Shown here in pieces: positions 25,259 to 34,538 of a DNA stretch of 64,000 nucleotides (position 1 is the first letter of the stretch; the number at the start of each line of letters is the position of its first letter). Both the position numbers and the translations under genes were made by a program. The notes under the pieces were generated by a model. The model was not told the origin of the DNA, did no database searches, and worked only from the letters and a program-made list of their open reading frames with translations. This DNA comes from Paraburkholderia sp. BL21I4N1 (GTDB lineage Bacteria; Pseudomonadota; Gammaproteobacteria; Burkholderiales; Burkholderiaceae): contig NZ_PVEN01000013.1 of assembly GCF_002973525.1 (NCBI RefSeq), forward strand, positions 124,001 to 188,000, in the 5' to 3' direction.

Positions 25259-28006
25259 ATGAAACAGAGGGATCTAGCATCGGCCATTCGGAAGATTGTC
25301 TGGGCTGAAATGGCGCTAACCGCGATGGTGGGGACGTCCGCGTTCGCACAGAGCCAGCCGTCGGCGGCAAGCGCGGCGGTCGCGTTACCCATTGTCGTTG
25401 CGCAAGCCGGCACGCCGGAGGGCGTGGCGGCAACGCCTGAGGCTGCATCGGGCGCGGCGGCCACGGCACCGGTTAAGCAGCTCAAGAAATTCGAGGTGAC
25501 AGGCTCGCTTATCCGCACGTCGGACAAAGTCGGCAATACCGAAGTCCAGACCATCACGCAAAAGGACATCGCGCAAAGCGGCTATACCACGGTGTCCGAC
25601 TTCTTGCGCGGTACGGCGGCGAACTCGGCCAGCAGTTGGTCGCAGTCGACCATGAACAGCGCCGCTCCCGGCGGCGCCGGTATCGCGCTGCGCGGCCTGA
25701 GCGAGAAGTACACGCTCGTCCTGGTGGACGGCCAGCGTGTCGCCAACTATGCGCAAGCGGTGAATTTCACCGACACCTTCTTCGACGTCAACAGCATCCC
25801 GCTGAATATTGTCGATCACATCGACATCGTGAAGACGGGCGCGGTGTCGATTTACGGCTCCGATGCAATCGCCGGTGTCGTCAACATCATCACCAAGAAG
25901 AACTTTCAGGGCCTGCAGCTCGATACGCAGCTGGGCAAGGCTCAGCATCCCGGCAACGGTCAGGGAAGCTTCAGTGCCCTCGGCGGCTTCGGCGACCTGA
26001 ACTCGGATCGCTTCAACGTCACCGCCGCAGCGAGCTACTACCGCGACAGCGGATCGACGCTGGCCGATCGCGACATGACGTCGGGGCAGGATTTCACGCA
26101 ATACGCCGGCGGTCTCGCGGCGCCGTTGGGTCCGAACCAGCAGTCGTACTGGACCACGCCCGGCGGCAATGTGGCGCTGAATCCCTGCCCGCCCGGCAGC
26201 ACGGCGGCGAAGACGGGTGGTGCGGCGTGCGCCTACAACGTCGCGGCCGGTACTTCCCTAACGCCGGCCGTGACGCGTTTGAACGCGAAAGTGCGCGGCA
26301 CTTTCAAGATCGACGAAGACAAGGAAGCATACGCGGGCTTCTGGGTGAGCCGCGACGAAAACGTGCAATTGCAGGGCCCGGCGGCGTTGACGGCCAATTC
26401 GAACGTGTTCACGCCGGCCACGGGTTCCGTCGCGCCGCTCTCGCGGACCGTGTCGGCGTCGAACCCGTTTAATCCGTTCGGCGTGGCGACGCCGATCAAT
26501 CTGACGTTCCCCGGCAAAATTGGTGTGGCGGATACGGTGTCGACTTTCTGGATGGCGTCGACGGGCGTTAAAGGTACGTACAACTCGGCGGCGCTGGGTA
26601 GCTGGGACTGGTCCGCCGATTACGGCCATTCGCAGAGTACGGTCGACACGAGTTACTCCAACCGCCTGAACGTGGCGGGCGTGGAGAACATGCTGGCGAA
26701 CGGCTCGTACAACTTCGCGAACCCGGGCTCGACGCCCAACGGCCTGAACGGCGTGTTCAGCGACGACTATCAGCAAGCCATTTCGAAGGTGGACAGCGTC
26801 ACGGCCAAGACCTCGACGGCGAATCTGTTCAGCCTGCCCGCCGGCAATGTCGGCTTGGGCTTTGGTACGGAGTTCCGCCACGAGTCGTCGGTGATCAACC
26901 CGCAGACGCTTGCGTCAGCAGGCATCGTCGCGCCGGCGAACGTGCAGACAGTCGACAGCTCGCGCAACGTGGCGGCGTTGTTCTATCAGATCGACATTCC
27001 TATCATCCACAACCTGACGTTCACGCAAGCGTCCCGCTACGATCACTACAGCGACTTCGGCGGTGCTTTTTCGCCGAGCTTCGCGCTGCGTTATCAGCCG
27101 GTGCGTATGCTGACGACGTTCGCCTCGTTTAGCCGCGGTTTCCGCGCGCCGACCGGCGTCGAGAATTCGCAGGCGGTTTATCTCGGTCACCAGAACCTGG
27201 TCGATCCGAACGATCCGAGCGGCACGCCGACCAAACACTTTACGACCGAGCAGACGACGGGTAATCCGAATCTGCAGCCCGAGCACACGAAGAACTACAA
27301 CATCGGCTTCCAGTTGTCGCCGGACGCGCTGACCGATATCGGCGCGGCGTTCTACAAAGTGCGCATTGACGGTGTGATCGGGACCGCGGATCCAAACGCC
27401 GTGCTTCAGCAAAACAATCCGTCGACGGTGGTACGCAATCCCGACGGCACGATCCGTTATATCGTGCAGCCGTTCGTCAACCTGGGCGCGCTCGATACCG
27501 ACGGCTTCGACATGAACTTCCGCAAGGCGGTTCGGACGACCTACGGTACGTTCACGCTATCGGGCGACTGGGCTTACGTGTGGCACTTCAAGCTACACAG
27601 CCCCGGTGCCGCGCCGCAGGATTTCGCGGGTAACAATCTCGCCCTGCTGCAACCGTTCGGCGCAAGTAACCCGCGCTGGAAGGGCAACACCACGTTGACG
27701 TGGGATTTCCACAACCTGACGACGTCGTTGACGTGGCAATACACCGGTCCTTACACGAACGGCGTGTCGGCCGAGTTCGGCGACGGCGGAACCGGATCGG
27801 TGGCGTCCTATAGTCAGTTCAATCTGGTGGCGAGCTATCGCGGCTTCAAGCATTGGACGATCTACGGCGGTATCACGAATCTGTTCGACAAACGGCCGCC
27901 GTTCGACGTCGAGTGGCAAGCAACGCCGGACATTACGGGTTACGACCAGTCGCTTTACACGGACCTGGGCCGTTTCTTCCAGATTGGCGCGACGTACCGG
28001 TTCTGA
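25259..28006 (+). CDS. TonB-dependent outer-membrane receptor
   Basis: A 915-residue outer-membrane gated channel. A signal peptide ends at TSAFAQ, followed by an Ala-rich linker and the plug domain (FEVTGSLIRTSDKVGNTEVQ, RGLSEKYTLVLVDGQRV, SIPLNIVDHIDIVKTGAVSIYGSDAIAGVVNI). The C-terminal 22-strand barrel has RYDHYSDFGGAFSPSFALRY and ends in Phe (GATYRF). It belongs to the oar-like/TBDT group often used for sugars, peptides or aromatic compounds; no siderophore gene is nearby. The ATG at 25259 is chosen because of the AGGA just before it. It may serve the molybdenum hydroxylase downstream or the xylose genes upstream; neither is shown. Confidence 0.93.
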   Translation: MKQRDLASAIRKIVWAEMALTAMVGTSAFAQSQPSAASAAVALPIVVAQAGTPEGVAATPEAASGAAATAPVKQLKKFEVTGSLIRTSDKVGNTEVQTITQKDIAQSGYTTVSDFLRGTAANSASSWSQSTMNSAAPGGAGIALRGLSEKYTLVLVDGQRVANYAQAVNFTDTFFDVNSIPLNIVDHIDIVKTGAVSIYGSDAIAGVVNIITKKNFQGLQLDTQLGKAQHPGNGQGSFSALGGFGDLNSDRFNVTAAASYYRDSGSTLADRDMTSGQDFTQYAGGLAAPLGPNQQSYWTTPGGNVALNPCPPGSTAAKTGGAACAYNVAAGTSLTPAVTRLNAKVRGTFKIDEDKEAYAGFWVSRDENVQLQGPAALTANSNVFTPATGSVAPLSRTVSASNPFNPFGVATPINLTFPGKIGVADTVSTFWMASTGVKGTYNSAALGSWDWSADYGHSQSTVDTSYSNRLNVAGVENMLANGSYNFANPGSTPNGLNGVFSDDYQQAISKVDSVTAKTSTANLFSLPAGNVGLGFGTEFRHESSVINPQTLASAGIVAPANVQTVDSSRNVAALFYQIDIPIIHNLTFTQASRYDHYSDFGGAFSPSFALRYQPVRMLTTFASFSRGFRAPTGVENSQAVYLGHQNLVDPNDPSGTPTKHFTTEQTTGNPNLQPEHTKNYNIGFQLSPDALTDIGAAFYKVRIDGVIGTADPNAVLQQNNPSTVVRNPDGTIRYIVQPFVNLGALDTDGFDMNFRKAVRTTYGTFTLSGDWAYVWHFKLHSPGAAPQDFAGNNLALLQPFGASNPRWKGNTTLTWDFHNLTTSLTWQYTGPYTNGVSAEFGDGGTGSVASYSQFNLVASYRGFKHWTIYGGITNLFDKRPPFDVEWQATPDITGYDQSLYTDLGRFFQIGATYRF

Positions 28007-28050
28007 TGAATTGATCGCAGATTGACCAACTGGCTAATAAGCCCAGCCCG

Positions 28051-28090
28051 GCGCCGCTTTTGCCCACGTATGGAGGGGTGAAAGCGGCGC
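28051..28090 (+). terminator. Hairpin after the TonB receptor gene
   Basis: Perfect 10-bp stem gcgccgcttt (28051-28060) and aaagcggcgc (28081-28090) with a 20-base loop, 45 bp after the stop codon. There is no T-run, so termination is plausible but not certain. Confidence 0.4.
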
Positions 28091-28157
28091 TGACCATTGC
28101 GCGCCTCGCGTCTCGCCTGGCGGCAACTTCGCGTTAACCCTCCGCCTCACCACGATT

Positions 28158-28181
28158 GACTTAAATTCCCGAATTTAAGTC
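28158..28181. promoter_or_regulatory. 24-bp palindrome upstream of the molybdenum hydroxylase operon
   Basis: Perfect 10-bp arms gacttaaatt and aatttaagtc around a 4-base centre cccg, about 110 bp upstream of the start codon. Outer bases gatt/aatc (28154-28189) extend the symmetry. AT-rich and symmetric, it is a good operator candidate. No adjacent regulator gene is present. Confidence 0.5.
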
Positions 28182-28289
28182 CCGCAATCGCTCCCCCGTC
28201 TTACTACTATCCGAACACCTGCCACGCTAAACCCGCGCGCCCGCGCGCATTCCAACGTCGGTCACCATGCAAGCTCACCGAGCCTCGCC

Positions 28290-30560
28290 ATGTTGAAGCG
28301 CAGAACCTTCCTGCTCGGCGGCGCCGGCGCAGTGGGCGCGCTGCTGGTCGGCTGGTCGGTGCTGCCGCCGGGTCAAAGGCTCACGACCTCCACGCCGTTA
28401 CCCGCGCAAGGCACGCAAGTACCGCTGAACGGCTGGGTCAAGATCGCGGTCGACAACAGCGTGACCATCATGATGTGCAAAGCGGAAATGGGGCAGGGCG
28501 TCCATACGGGCCTGGCGATGTTGCTCGCCGAAGAGCTCGACGCGGACTGGTCGCAAGTGCGCGTGGAGGATTCGCCGATCGACGGAATCTACAATAGCGT
28601 GCAGAACATCGTCGACGATCTGCCGTTTCGTCCCGACGACGACAGCGCCGTGAAGCGCGCGACGGTCTGGATGACTCGCAAACTGGTGCGCGACGCCGGC
28701 ACGATGATGACGGGCGGGTCGTCGAGCATCAACGATCTGTGGACGCCGATGCGCGAAGCCGGCGCCTCGGCGCGCGCGATGCTGATCGGCGCGGCGGCCG
28801 CGCAATGGCAAGTGCCGGCTGCCGAATGCCGTGCGGAAAGTGGCCGCGTGTTGCATCCGTCGGGACATCGGGCGAGCTTCGGCGAGTTGTCGTCGCTGGC
28901 GGCGCAGCAATCGCTGCCGCGCAACGTGGCGTTAAAAGACCCGGCCGACTTCAAGCTGATCGGCAAACCGGTCCGCCGCATCGAAGCCGCGTCGAAGATC
29001 AACGGCACGGCCCGCTTCGGCATCGACGCGCTGCCGGACGGCCTACTCTACGCGAGCGTCGTCATGTGTCCCACGCTGGGTGGGACGGTCGCGCAGTTCG
29101 ACGCCGGGCCTGCGGAGAAACTGCCGGGGTTTATCAAGGCGTTCACCGTCGCGCCGTACAACGGTGGAACCGGCGGCGTCGCGGTCATTGCCGACAACCC
29201 GTTTCGCGCGATGAACGCCGTCACCGCCGTCACCGTCGATTGGAACGACGGCGCCGCAGCGCACGTGTCGAGCGCGGAGGTGCAAAACCGTCTCGCGCAA
29301 GCATTGGACGATAGCGACGGCCACGCCTACTACCGACTCGGCGATGTCGACACCGCAATGAACGGCGCCGCGCGCACGCTCAGCGCCGACTATCACGCGC
29401 CGTATCTCGCGCACGGCGCGGTCGAACCGCTCAATTGCACCGTGCAGGTTGCGGAGGGTGCGGCGACGGTGTGGGTTTCCACGCAAGTCCCCGCGCTCGC
29501 GCGTCATCACGTCGCCAAGGTGCTGAACCTCGACGCCGACAAGGTCGATGTGCAAACCCAATTGCTCGGCGGCGCATTCGGCCGGCGTCTCGAACTCGAT
29601 TTCATCGCGCAGGCCGCGGTGATCGCGCGCCAGGGCGGTGGACGTCCGGTGCAGACCATCTGGTCGCGCGCGCAGGATTTCACGCACGATTTCTATCGAC
29701 CCGCTTGCGTGTCGCGGCTCAGGGCCGGTCTCGATGCACACGGCAAACTGATTGCATGGGACAGCCTGTCCGCGGGTCAGGCGATCGTGCCGGAATCGCT
29801 CGCGCGCTACTACGGCGTGCCGCGAATCCCGATCGACAAAACCACCTGCGAAGGCGCATTCGATCAACCCTACGAATGGCCCGCCGCGCGTGTCGCGCAC
29901 AAGATCGTCGAATTGCCGGTGCCGGTTGGTTTCTGGCGTTCGGTCGGCCATTCGCATCAGGCGTTTTTCACGGAGAGTTTCACCGACGAACTCGCTGCCG
30001 CCGCCGGCCGCGATCCGATTGCGTTTCGCGCCGAACTGCTCGCGCGGCATCCGCGCCATCTGGCGGTCTTGAAGCGGGTTGCCGCGTTATCGGAGTGGGG
30101 GCGCCCGTTGAGTCATGCCGCCGACGGCGCGCCGCGCTCGCGCGGTGTCGCGCTGCACGAGGCGTTCGGCAGCGTCGTCGCGCAGGTGGTGGAGGTGTCG
30201 ATCGGGCCGGGCAAGCAGATTCGCGTGCATCGCGTGATCTGTGTGATCGATTGCGGCTTGCCGGTGAATCCGAATCTGATCCGCCAGCAAATGGAGAGCG
30301 CGATCGTGTTCGGCCTCTCGACCGCGTTGCAGGATGAAATCACGATCGTCGACGGTCAGGTGCAGCAGAAGAACTTCGTGGATTTTCCTGTGGTGCGGAT
30401 GAATGATTGTCCGACGATCGAAACCGAGATCATGCCGAGTCGACTGCATCCGCAAGGCGTCGGTGAGCCGGGTGTGCCACCGGTCGCACCGGCCGTGGCG
30501 AATGCAGTGTTCGCGCTGACGGGCCAACGTCTGCGAACCTTGCCGCTGAAACTGGCGTAA
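28290..30560 (+). CDS. Molybdenum hydroxylase large subunit (isoquinoline 1-oxidoreductase beta type)
   Basis: A 756-residue molybdopterin-cytosine-dinucleotide subunit of the xanthine dehydrogenase superfamily. It begins with a twin-arginine signal (KRRTFLLGGAG), so it is probably periplasmic. Family motifs: KAEMGQGVHTGLAMLLAEEL, a Mo-cofactor region LGGAFGRRLELDF, VPVGFWRSVGHSHQAF and the catalytic Glu in GVGEPGVPPVAPAVANA. The 2Fe-2S partner is encoded 53 bp downstream. No cytochrome c subunit is visible. It likely oxidises an aldehyde or N-heterocycle; the substrate is not determined by sequence. Confidence 0.92.
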   Translation: MLKRRTFLLGGAGAVGALLVGWSVLPPGQRLTTSTPLPAQGTQVPLNGWVKIAVDNSVTIMMCKAEMGQGVHTGLAMLLAEELDADWSQVRVEDSPIDGIYNSVQNIVDDLPFRPDDDSAVKRATVWMTRKLVRDAGTMMTGGSSSINDLWTPMREAGASARAMLIGAAAAQWQVPAAECRAESGRVLHPSGHRASFGELSSLAAQQSLPRNVALKDPADFKLIGKPVRRIEAASKINGTARFGIDALPDGLLYASVVMCPTLGGTVAQFDAGPAEKLPGFIKAFTVAPYNGGTGGVAVIADNPFRAMNAVTAVTVDWNDGAAAHVSSAEVQNRLAQALDDSDGHAYYRLGDVDTAMNGAARTLSADYHAPYLAHGAVEPLNCTVQVAEGAATVWVSTQVPALARHHVAKVLNLDADKVDVQTQLLGGAFGRRLELDFIAQAAVIARQGGGRPVQTIWSRAQDFTHDFYRPACVSRLRAGLDAHGKLIAWDSLSAGQAIVPESLARYYGVPRIPIDKTTCEGAFDQPYEWPAARVAHKIVELPVPVGFWRSVGHSHQAFFTESFTDELAAAAGRDPIAFRAELLARHPRHLAVLKRVAALSEWGRPLSHAADGAPRSRGVALHEAFGSVVAQVVEVSIGPGKQIRVHRVICVIDCGLPVNPNLIRQQMESAIVFGLSTALQDEITIVDGQVQQKNFVDFPVVRMNDCPTIETEIMPSRLHPQGVGEPGVPPVAPAVANAVFALTGQRLRTLPLKLA

Positions 30561-30612
30561 CGCGTAGCAAGCTCAAGTACACAAAGAGAACGGGAATCAC
30601 GAGGAGACCCGC

Positions 30613-31074
30613 ATGGGATCGCTAAATATCAATGGCCGCGCGGTAGCGGTGCAGGCCGAGCCGGACATGCCGCTGCTGTGGGTGCTGCGTGCGGAACTCG
30701 GCATGACCGGCACCAAATTCGGCTGCGGCGTGGGCATTTGCGGCGCGTGTACGGTTCATCTGGACGGCAAGGCGAGCCTGTCATGCCAGACGCTGATGTC
30801 GAGCCTGCATGCGCAGAAGATCACGACGATAGAAGGCGTGCAGGGCGCTGAAGCGCAGGCTTTGAAAGCGGCGTGGATCGATCTCGACGTGGTGCAGTGC
30901 GGTTATTGCCAGAGCGCGCAACTCATGGCGGCCTGCGCGCTACTCAAACAGAAACCCAATCCCACGGACGCCGATATCGACGCGGCCATGTCTAACATCG
31001 TATGCCGTTGCGGCACGTATCCGCGCGTGCGGGCGGCGATTCATCAGGCCGCGTCGAAACGTCGGCCGGCATAA
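30613..31074 (+). CDS. 2Fe-2S subunit of molybdenum hydroxylase (IorA type)
   Basis: A 153-residue small subunit with two 2Fe-2S clusters. The ferredoxin-like cluster is CGVGICGACTVHLDG plus Cys in SLSCQT; the helical cluster is CGYCQSAQLMAAC plus CRCGTYPRVRAA. It passes electrons from the molybdenum centre of the upstream subunit. The ATG at 30613 has GGAG upstream. No signal peptide, so it would be co-exported with the Tat-bearing large subunit. Confidence 0.95.
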   Translation: MGSLNINGRAVAVQAEPDMPLLWVLRAELGMTGTKFGCGVGICGACTVHLDGKASLSCQTLMSSLHAQKITTIEGVQGAEAQALKAAWIDLDVVQCGYCQSAQLMAACALLKQKPNPTDADIDAAMSNIVCRCGTYPRVRAAIHQAASKRRPA

Positions 31075-31104
31075 CGCCAGCGACGTTTCGACGCGTTTGC
31101 GCGC

Positions 31105-31197
31105 TTAATTAGCGAACATTTCCACCACGGCGACCACGGCCGTGAAAATGCCGATACATCCGCCCAGTGTGACTGCGCCTTGCATGAATTGCGACAT
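31105..31197 (-). CDS. Possible 30-residue membrane peptide
   Basis: A short frame from ATG at 31197 to TAA at 31105 encodes MSQFMQGAVTLGGCIGIF followed by TAVVAVVEMFAN. It would form a single hydrophobic helix with a short polar start. Third codon positions are GC-rich, as in real genes here. It lies 98 bp after the FAD oxidoreductase gene on the same strand, so could be the last gene of that operon. The ribosome binding site is weak (GGGT about 7 bp upstream). Unknown function; other polyamine and stress operons do contain tiny membrane proteins, but no homologue is known to me. Confidence 0.35.
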   Translation of the reverse strand: MSQFMQGAVTLGGCIGIFTAVVAVVEMFAN

Positions 31198-31294
31198 ACG
31201 TGACCCGTAGCGTGAGTGAGTGATGAAGAACATTTAACCCGAAATGAAAGCTTAAAGAAAGCTTATCAAAAATAAAACGTAAACAAATTCGGGG

Positions 31295-32938
31295 TTATCC
31301 CAGGGCGCGATTTGCCGCGAGTACGCCCCAGTAGGACGCTTCCTCGAATAGCGACATGCCCGACAGATCCGCGTGCGCGAACAGCACCGGTCCTTCCGCG
31401 TCGCGTAACGCGAGCAGCCCGGGACGGCTGAGGAAGCCGACATCCGGCGTCGCCATGGCGTGACCGCGTACGGTGATTTCCAGTGCGGTGGCGTGACGCC
31501 ACAGGTCGCGGCCATAAGCGGGCAGCAGATCGATCGACGCTTGCGCGCGCAGTTCGTCGGGATGCGCGGCGGCGAGCCAGCGACGGGTGTCGTCGGGCGT
31601 CTTCAGATCGAGCGCCTGATAGGCCGAGAACACCGAGCGTTGCGGCGGCGACAGGCGGATCAGTTGATGCGTCGAGACCACATAACCGAGGCCTTCGCCG
31701 CGATAGACGACGTTGTCCCACGCGAGCGGCACGCCTTGCGCTTCGCGCGGCATGCCGTCCATCAGGAAGTTGGAGACAAGCCACGGCGCACGCGGCGGCA
31801 GGTCGCGCGGCGCGTCGAAACCATACGCAGACAGATGCGGTATGACGTGCTGCGCGACGAAAAGCGGCATGGCCGACACCACGCGGCGCGCTTTCAGCAC
31901 GAAGGTAGTGGGCACATTATTGCTGTCGATGCGTACGCAGAGTACTTCCACGCCACCCGGTTTTTCATCGACACGCGCGGCAAAGCCCGGCACTGACCAT
32001 GTGGATTTGCCCACGCGTTGCGTGATCGACGCGCTCAGTTTCGTCACCATGCCATGCAGACCGTCGGGCCAGGTCAGCACCGCGCCGTCTTCCGCATTAC
32101 GCGCATGGCCGCCGCGCGACGAGAAGTAATGCAAGCCGGCCCACGCGGAGACATGTTCATAACCGGCGCCGAAATCGTCGCGACACGCGTAATTCAGATA
32201 CCAGTGCAGCGACGACGCGGTATAGCCTTCGTCGAGCAGCCACTGTTTGAACGAGCGCTTGTCCAATGCGCGCCAGCGCGGTTCTTGCGACGACTGCGCG
32301 AGCGGAATGCAGAACACCTTGCGGCCGTCGCTGCCCACGGCGGTGCGCAGTGCGTCGGTGTAGGCGAAAAAGCGCTGCTGCTGCGCGATTTCCGCGTGAT
32401 TCACGCCGAGCGTCGGCACCAGGCCGTCCTGCCATTGACCGTCGATCAGCAAGCGTTCGTCCGGCGCGTGCACCAGCACGCGTTCGTCGAACACCGGCCG
32501 CGCGGTGAACGGATCGGCTTCGATCACGCCGAGGTCGGCAAGCATGTCGCGCAGGTGCGTCGATTCCATCGACGGTAACGGCAGATAATGCGCTCCCTTC
32601 GGATAGCCTAGCTCGCCATAGCGGCCACCGGCCGCATTGCCGCCGAATTCGGGTCCGGCGAGCACGACAAAATCCTTGTGCCCCGCTCGCGCGAGTTGCC
32701 ACGCGCACGATAAACCGGCCGCGCCCGCGCCGAGAATCGCGACGTCGGTCTCGAGCGTGCCGGACGGCGCCGGCAAACCGCGATGGTCGCGCAGCGCATG
32801 ACCTTCGCGCATGCCGGGACTGTCGATCACCGGCGTCGTTTCGATCCAGCCGGTGCGGCTGAGATCGGGCAGCGCGCCCAACGCGGCCGCCCCCACCGCG
32901 CCAGCCGCGCCCGCAAAAAGAAAAGTGCGGCGGTCCAT
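31295..32938 (-). CDS. Tat-exported FAD-dependent oxidoreductase (amine-oxidase fold)
   Basis: A 547-residue flavoprotein. A twin-arginine signal (MDRRTFLFAGAAG) precedes the dinucleotide-binding motif AILGAGAAGLSCAWQLARAG at about residue 67. The C-terminal part has VLFAHADLSGMSLFEEASYWG, the FAD-contacting end of amine-oxidase-like proteins. The gene overlaps the spermidine-synthase-like gene upstream by one base (TGATG), so the two are coupled. An extracytoplasmic polyamine oxidase would fit this context but the substrate is inference. Confidence 0.85.
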   Translation of the reverse strand: MDRRTFLFAGAAGAVGAAALGALPDLSRTGWIETTPVIDSPGMREGHALRDHRGLPAPSGTLETDVAILGAGAAGLSCAWQLARAGHKDFVVLAGPEFGGNAAGGRYGELGYPKGAHYLPLPSMESTHLRDMLADLGVIEADPFTARPVFDERVLVHAPDERLLIDGQWQDGLVPTLGVNHAEIAQQQRFFAYTDALRTAVGSDGRKVFCIPLAQSSQEPRWRALDKRSFKQWLLDEGYTASSLHWYLNYACRDDFGAGYEHVSAWAGLHYFSSRGGHARNAEDGAVLTWPDGLHGMVTKLSASITQRVGKSTWSVPGFAARVDEKPGGVEVLCVRIDSNNVPTTFVLKARRVVSAMPLFVAQHVIPHLSAYGFDAPRDLPPRAPWLVSNFLMDGMPREAQGVPLAWDNVVYRGEGLGYVVSTHQLIRLSPPQRSVFSAYQALDLKTPDDTRRWLAAAHPDELRAQASIDLLPAYGRDLWRHATALEITVRGHAMATPDVGFLSRPGLLALRDAEGPVLFAHADLSGMSLFEEASYWGVLAANRALG

Positions 32939-34458
32939 CAGCGCAGCACGTGCTTCCAGTCGTCGTCGAAAAGGCGGACGAGCGGCTGGTCGTTCATCTG
33001 ATTCGGCGCCATCGGCAATGCGGGCATGTCGGCGGGAAAGTGGAACATTTCAATCGCGGTCTGCGCGTCGAGCCAGCGCATCGGCTCCGAATAGTGCGTG
33101 GGGATCGTATAGTCGCGACGCTTGCCGGCAATCACGAAACCCCAGTCGCCGAACGAGGGCACATAGCAGTGATACGGCCATGTGTTGAAGCCCGCCTCGC
33201 GCAACGTGTCGACGATTGTCCAGTACGCGTGCGGCGCGAAATACGGCGAGGTGGATTGAATCACCGCATAGCCGTTCTCGGACAGATGTCGCGACAGCAT
33301 GCGATACACCGGCACCGAGTACAGCCGGCCTAAACCGAAGTTGGTCGGATCGGGAAAGTCCACCACGATCGCGTCGAAGACCTCGGCGTTGGATTCGAGC
33401 CAGCGCACGGCGTCGTCGTTGATTACGTGGACGCGTGGGTCTTTCAATGAGCCTTGATTGAGTTTGACGAGCGGCGCCGAGGTGGAAAACATCCGCGTCA
33501 TGGCCGGGTCGAGATCGACCAGCGTCACCGTCTCGACGTTGCGATGCTTGAGGATTTCGCGCACGGCGAGTCCATCGCCGCCGCCGAGCACGAGCACATG
33601 CTTCGCCCACGGTAACGCTTCGAGTGTCGGATGAATCAGCGCCTCGTGATAGCGGTGTTCGTCGCGTGTCGAAAATTGCAGATTGCCGTTCAGGTAGAGA
33701 CGCATGTCGTCATGCCATTGCGTGAGCACGATACGCTGATACGGCGTGGTTTCGGAGAAGATCGTCTCGTCGCCGTACAAGCCGTGCTCGGCCCAATGCG
33801 TCAGACGCTCCGATAGCGCGAAACCGGCGCCGAGCAGGCTGATGACAAGCGCGGCGCGCATCAGCTTGCCCGGCACGTTGCTGATTTCGGCGCGGAACGT
33901 GTGGGTGGTCCACAGCGCGACCAGCGCGTTGAGAATGCCGAACAGAAAGCTGGTGCGCAGCAGGCCGAGACGCGGCGCGAGCACCAGAGGAAACAGCAGC
34001 GAGACCGCGAGCGAACCGAGATAGTCGAACGTGAGCACGTCGCTCACGGTGTGGCGGAACGCCTGACGACGCTGCTGGAACGCGCGCATCACCAGCGGAA
34101 TCTCCATGCCGATCAGCGCGCCGAGCACCAGCACCACCGCATAGAGCGCCGCGCGAAACGGCGTGGACAGCCACGCGAACACGCCGAACAACATTGCTGC
34201 CGACAAACCGCCGAGCAGGCCCACCAGTAATTCGATATCCACGAAGCGGTCGAGCACGTCGTCGTCGTCGACGAACCTGGCGAGCCACGAGCCCACGCCC
34301 ATGGCAAACAGATAACAACCGATCACCGACGAGAACTGCAATACCGAGTCGCCGAGCAAATAGCTGGACAAGGTACTGCTGATCAGCTCATAACCCAATC
34401 CGCACGACGCCAGCACCAGTACGGACAGAATCAGCATGCGATTATGTTTAATCTTCAT
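32938..34458 (-). CDS. Membrane-anchored spermidine-synthase-like protein
   Basis: A 506-residue protein with two parts. Residues 1 to about 200 carry six or seven hydrophobic helices (LILSVLVLASCGLGYELISS, ALYAVVLVLGALIGMEIPLVM). The rest is an aminopropyltransferase domain: YQRIVLTQ, LYLNGNLQFSTRDEHRYHEAL, SAM-type loop VLVLGGGDGLAVREILKH, and VDFPDPTNFGLGRLYS in place of the usual DLTDP. ATG at 34458 has GGAG 12 bp upstream. Divergent from the DUF350 gene with an 80-bp gap. The membrane-fused form is known in bacteria but its substrate is not settled. Confidence 0.85.
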   Translation of the reverse strand: MKIKHNRMLILSVLVLASCGLGYELISSTLSSYLLGDSVLQFSSVIGCYLFAMGVGSWLARFVDDDDVLDRFVDIELLVGLLGGLSAAMLFGVFAWLSTPFRAALYAVVLVLGALIGMEIPLVMRAFQQRRQAFRHTVSDVLTFDYLGSLAVSLLFPLVLAPRLGLLRTSFLFGILNALVALWTTHTFRAEISNVPGKLMRAALVISLLGAGFALSERLTHWAEHGLYGDETIFSETTPYQRIVLTQWHDDMRLYLNGNLQFSTRDEHRYHEALIHPTLEALPWAKHVLVLGGGDGLAVREILKHRNVETVTLVDLDPAMTRMFSTSAPLVKLNQGSLKDPRVHVINDDAVRWLESNAEVFDAIVVDFPDPTNFGLGRLYSVPVYRMLSRHLSENGYAVIQSTSPYFAPHAYWTIVDTLREAGFNTWPYHCYVPSFGDWGFVIAGKRRDYTIPTHYSEPMRWLDAQTAIEMFHFPADMPALPMAPNQMNDQPLVRLFDDDWKHVLR

Positions 34459-34538
34459 GCTGGGCACTCCGGTCCGATCTGGATATACTGGCGGCGATTT
34501 GCGCGCGCCGTCGCGACACACAAAATCCGGGAGATTAA

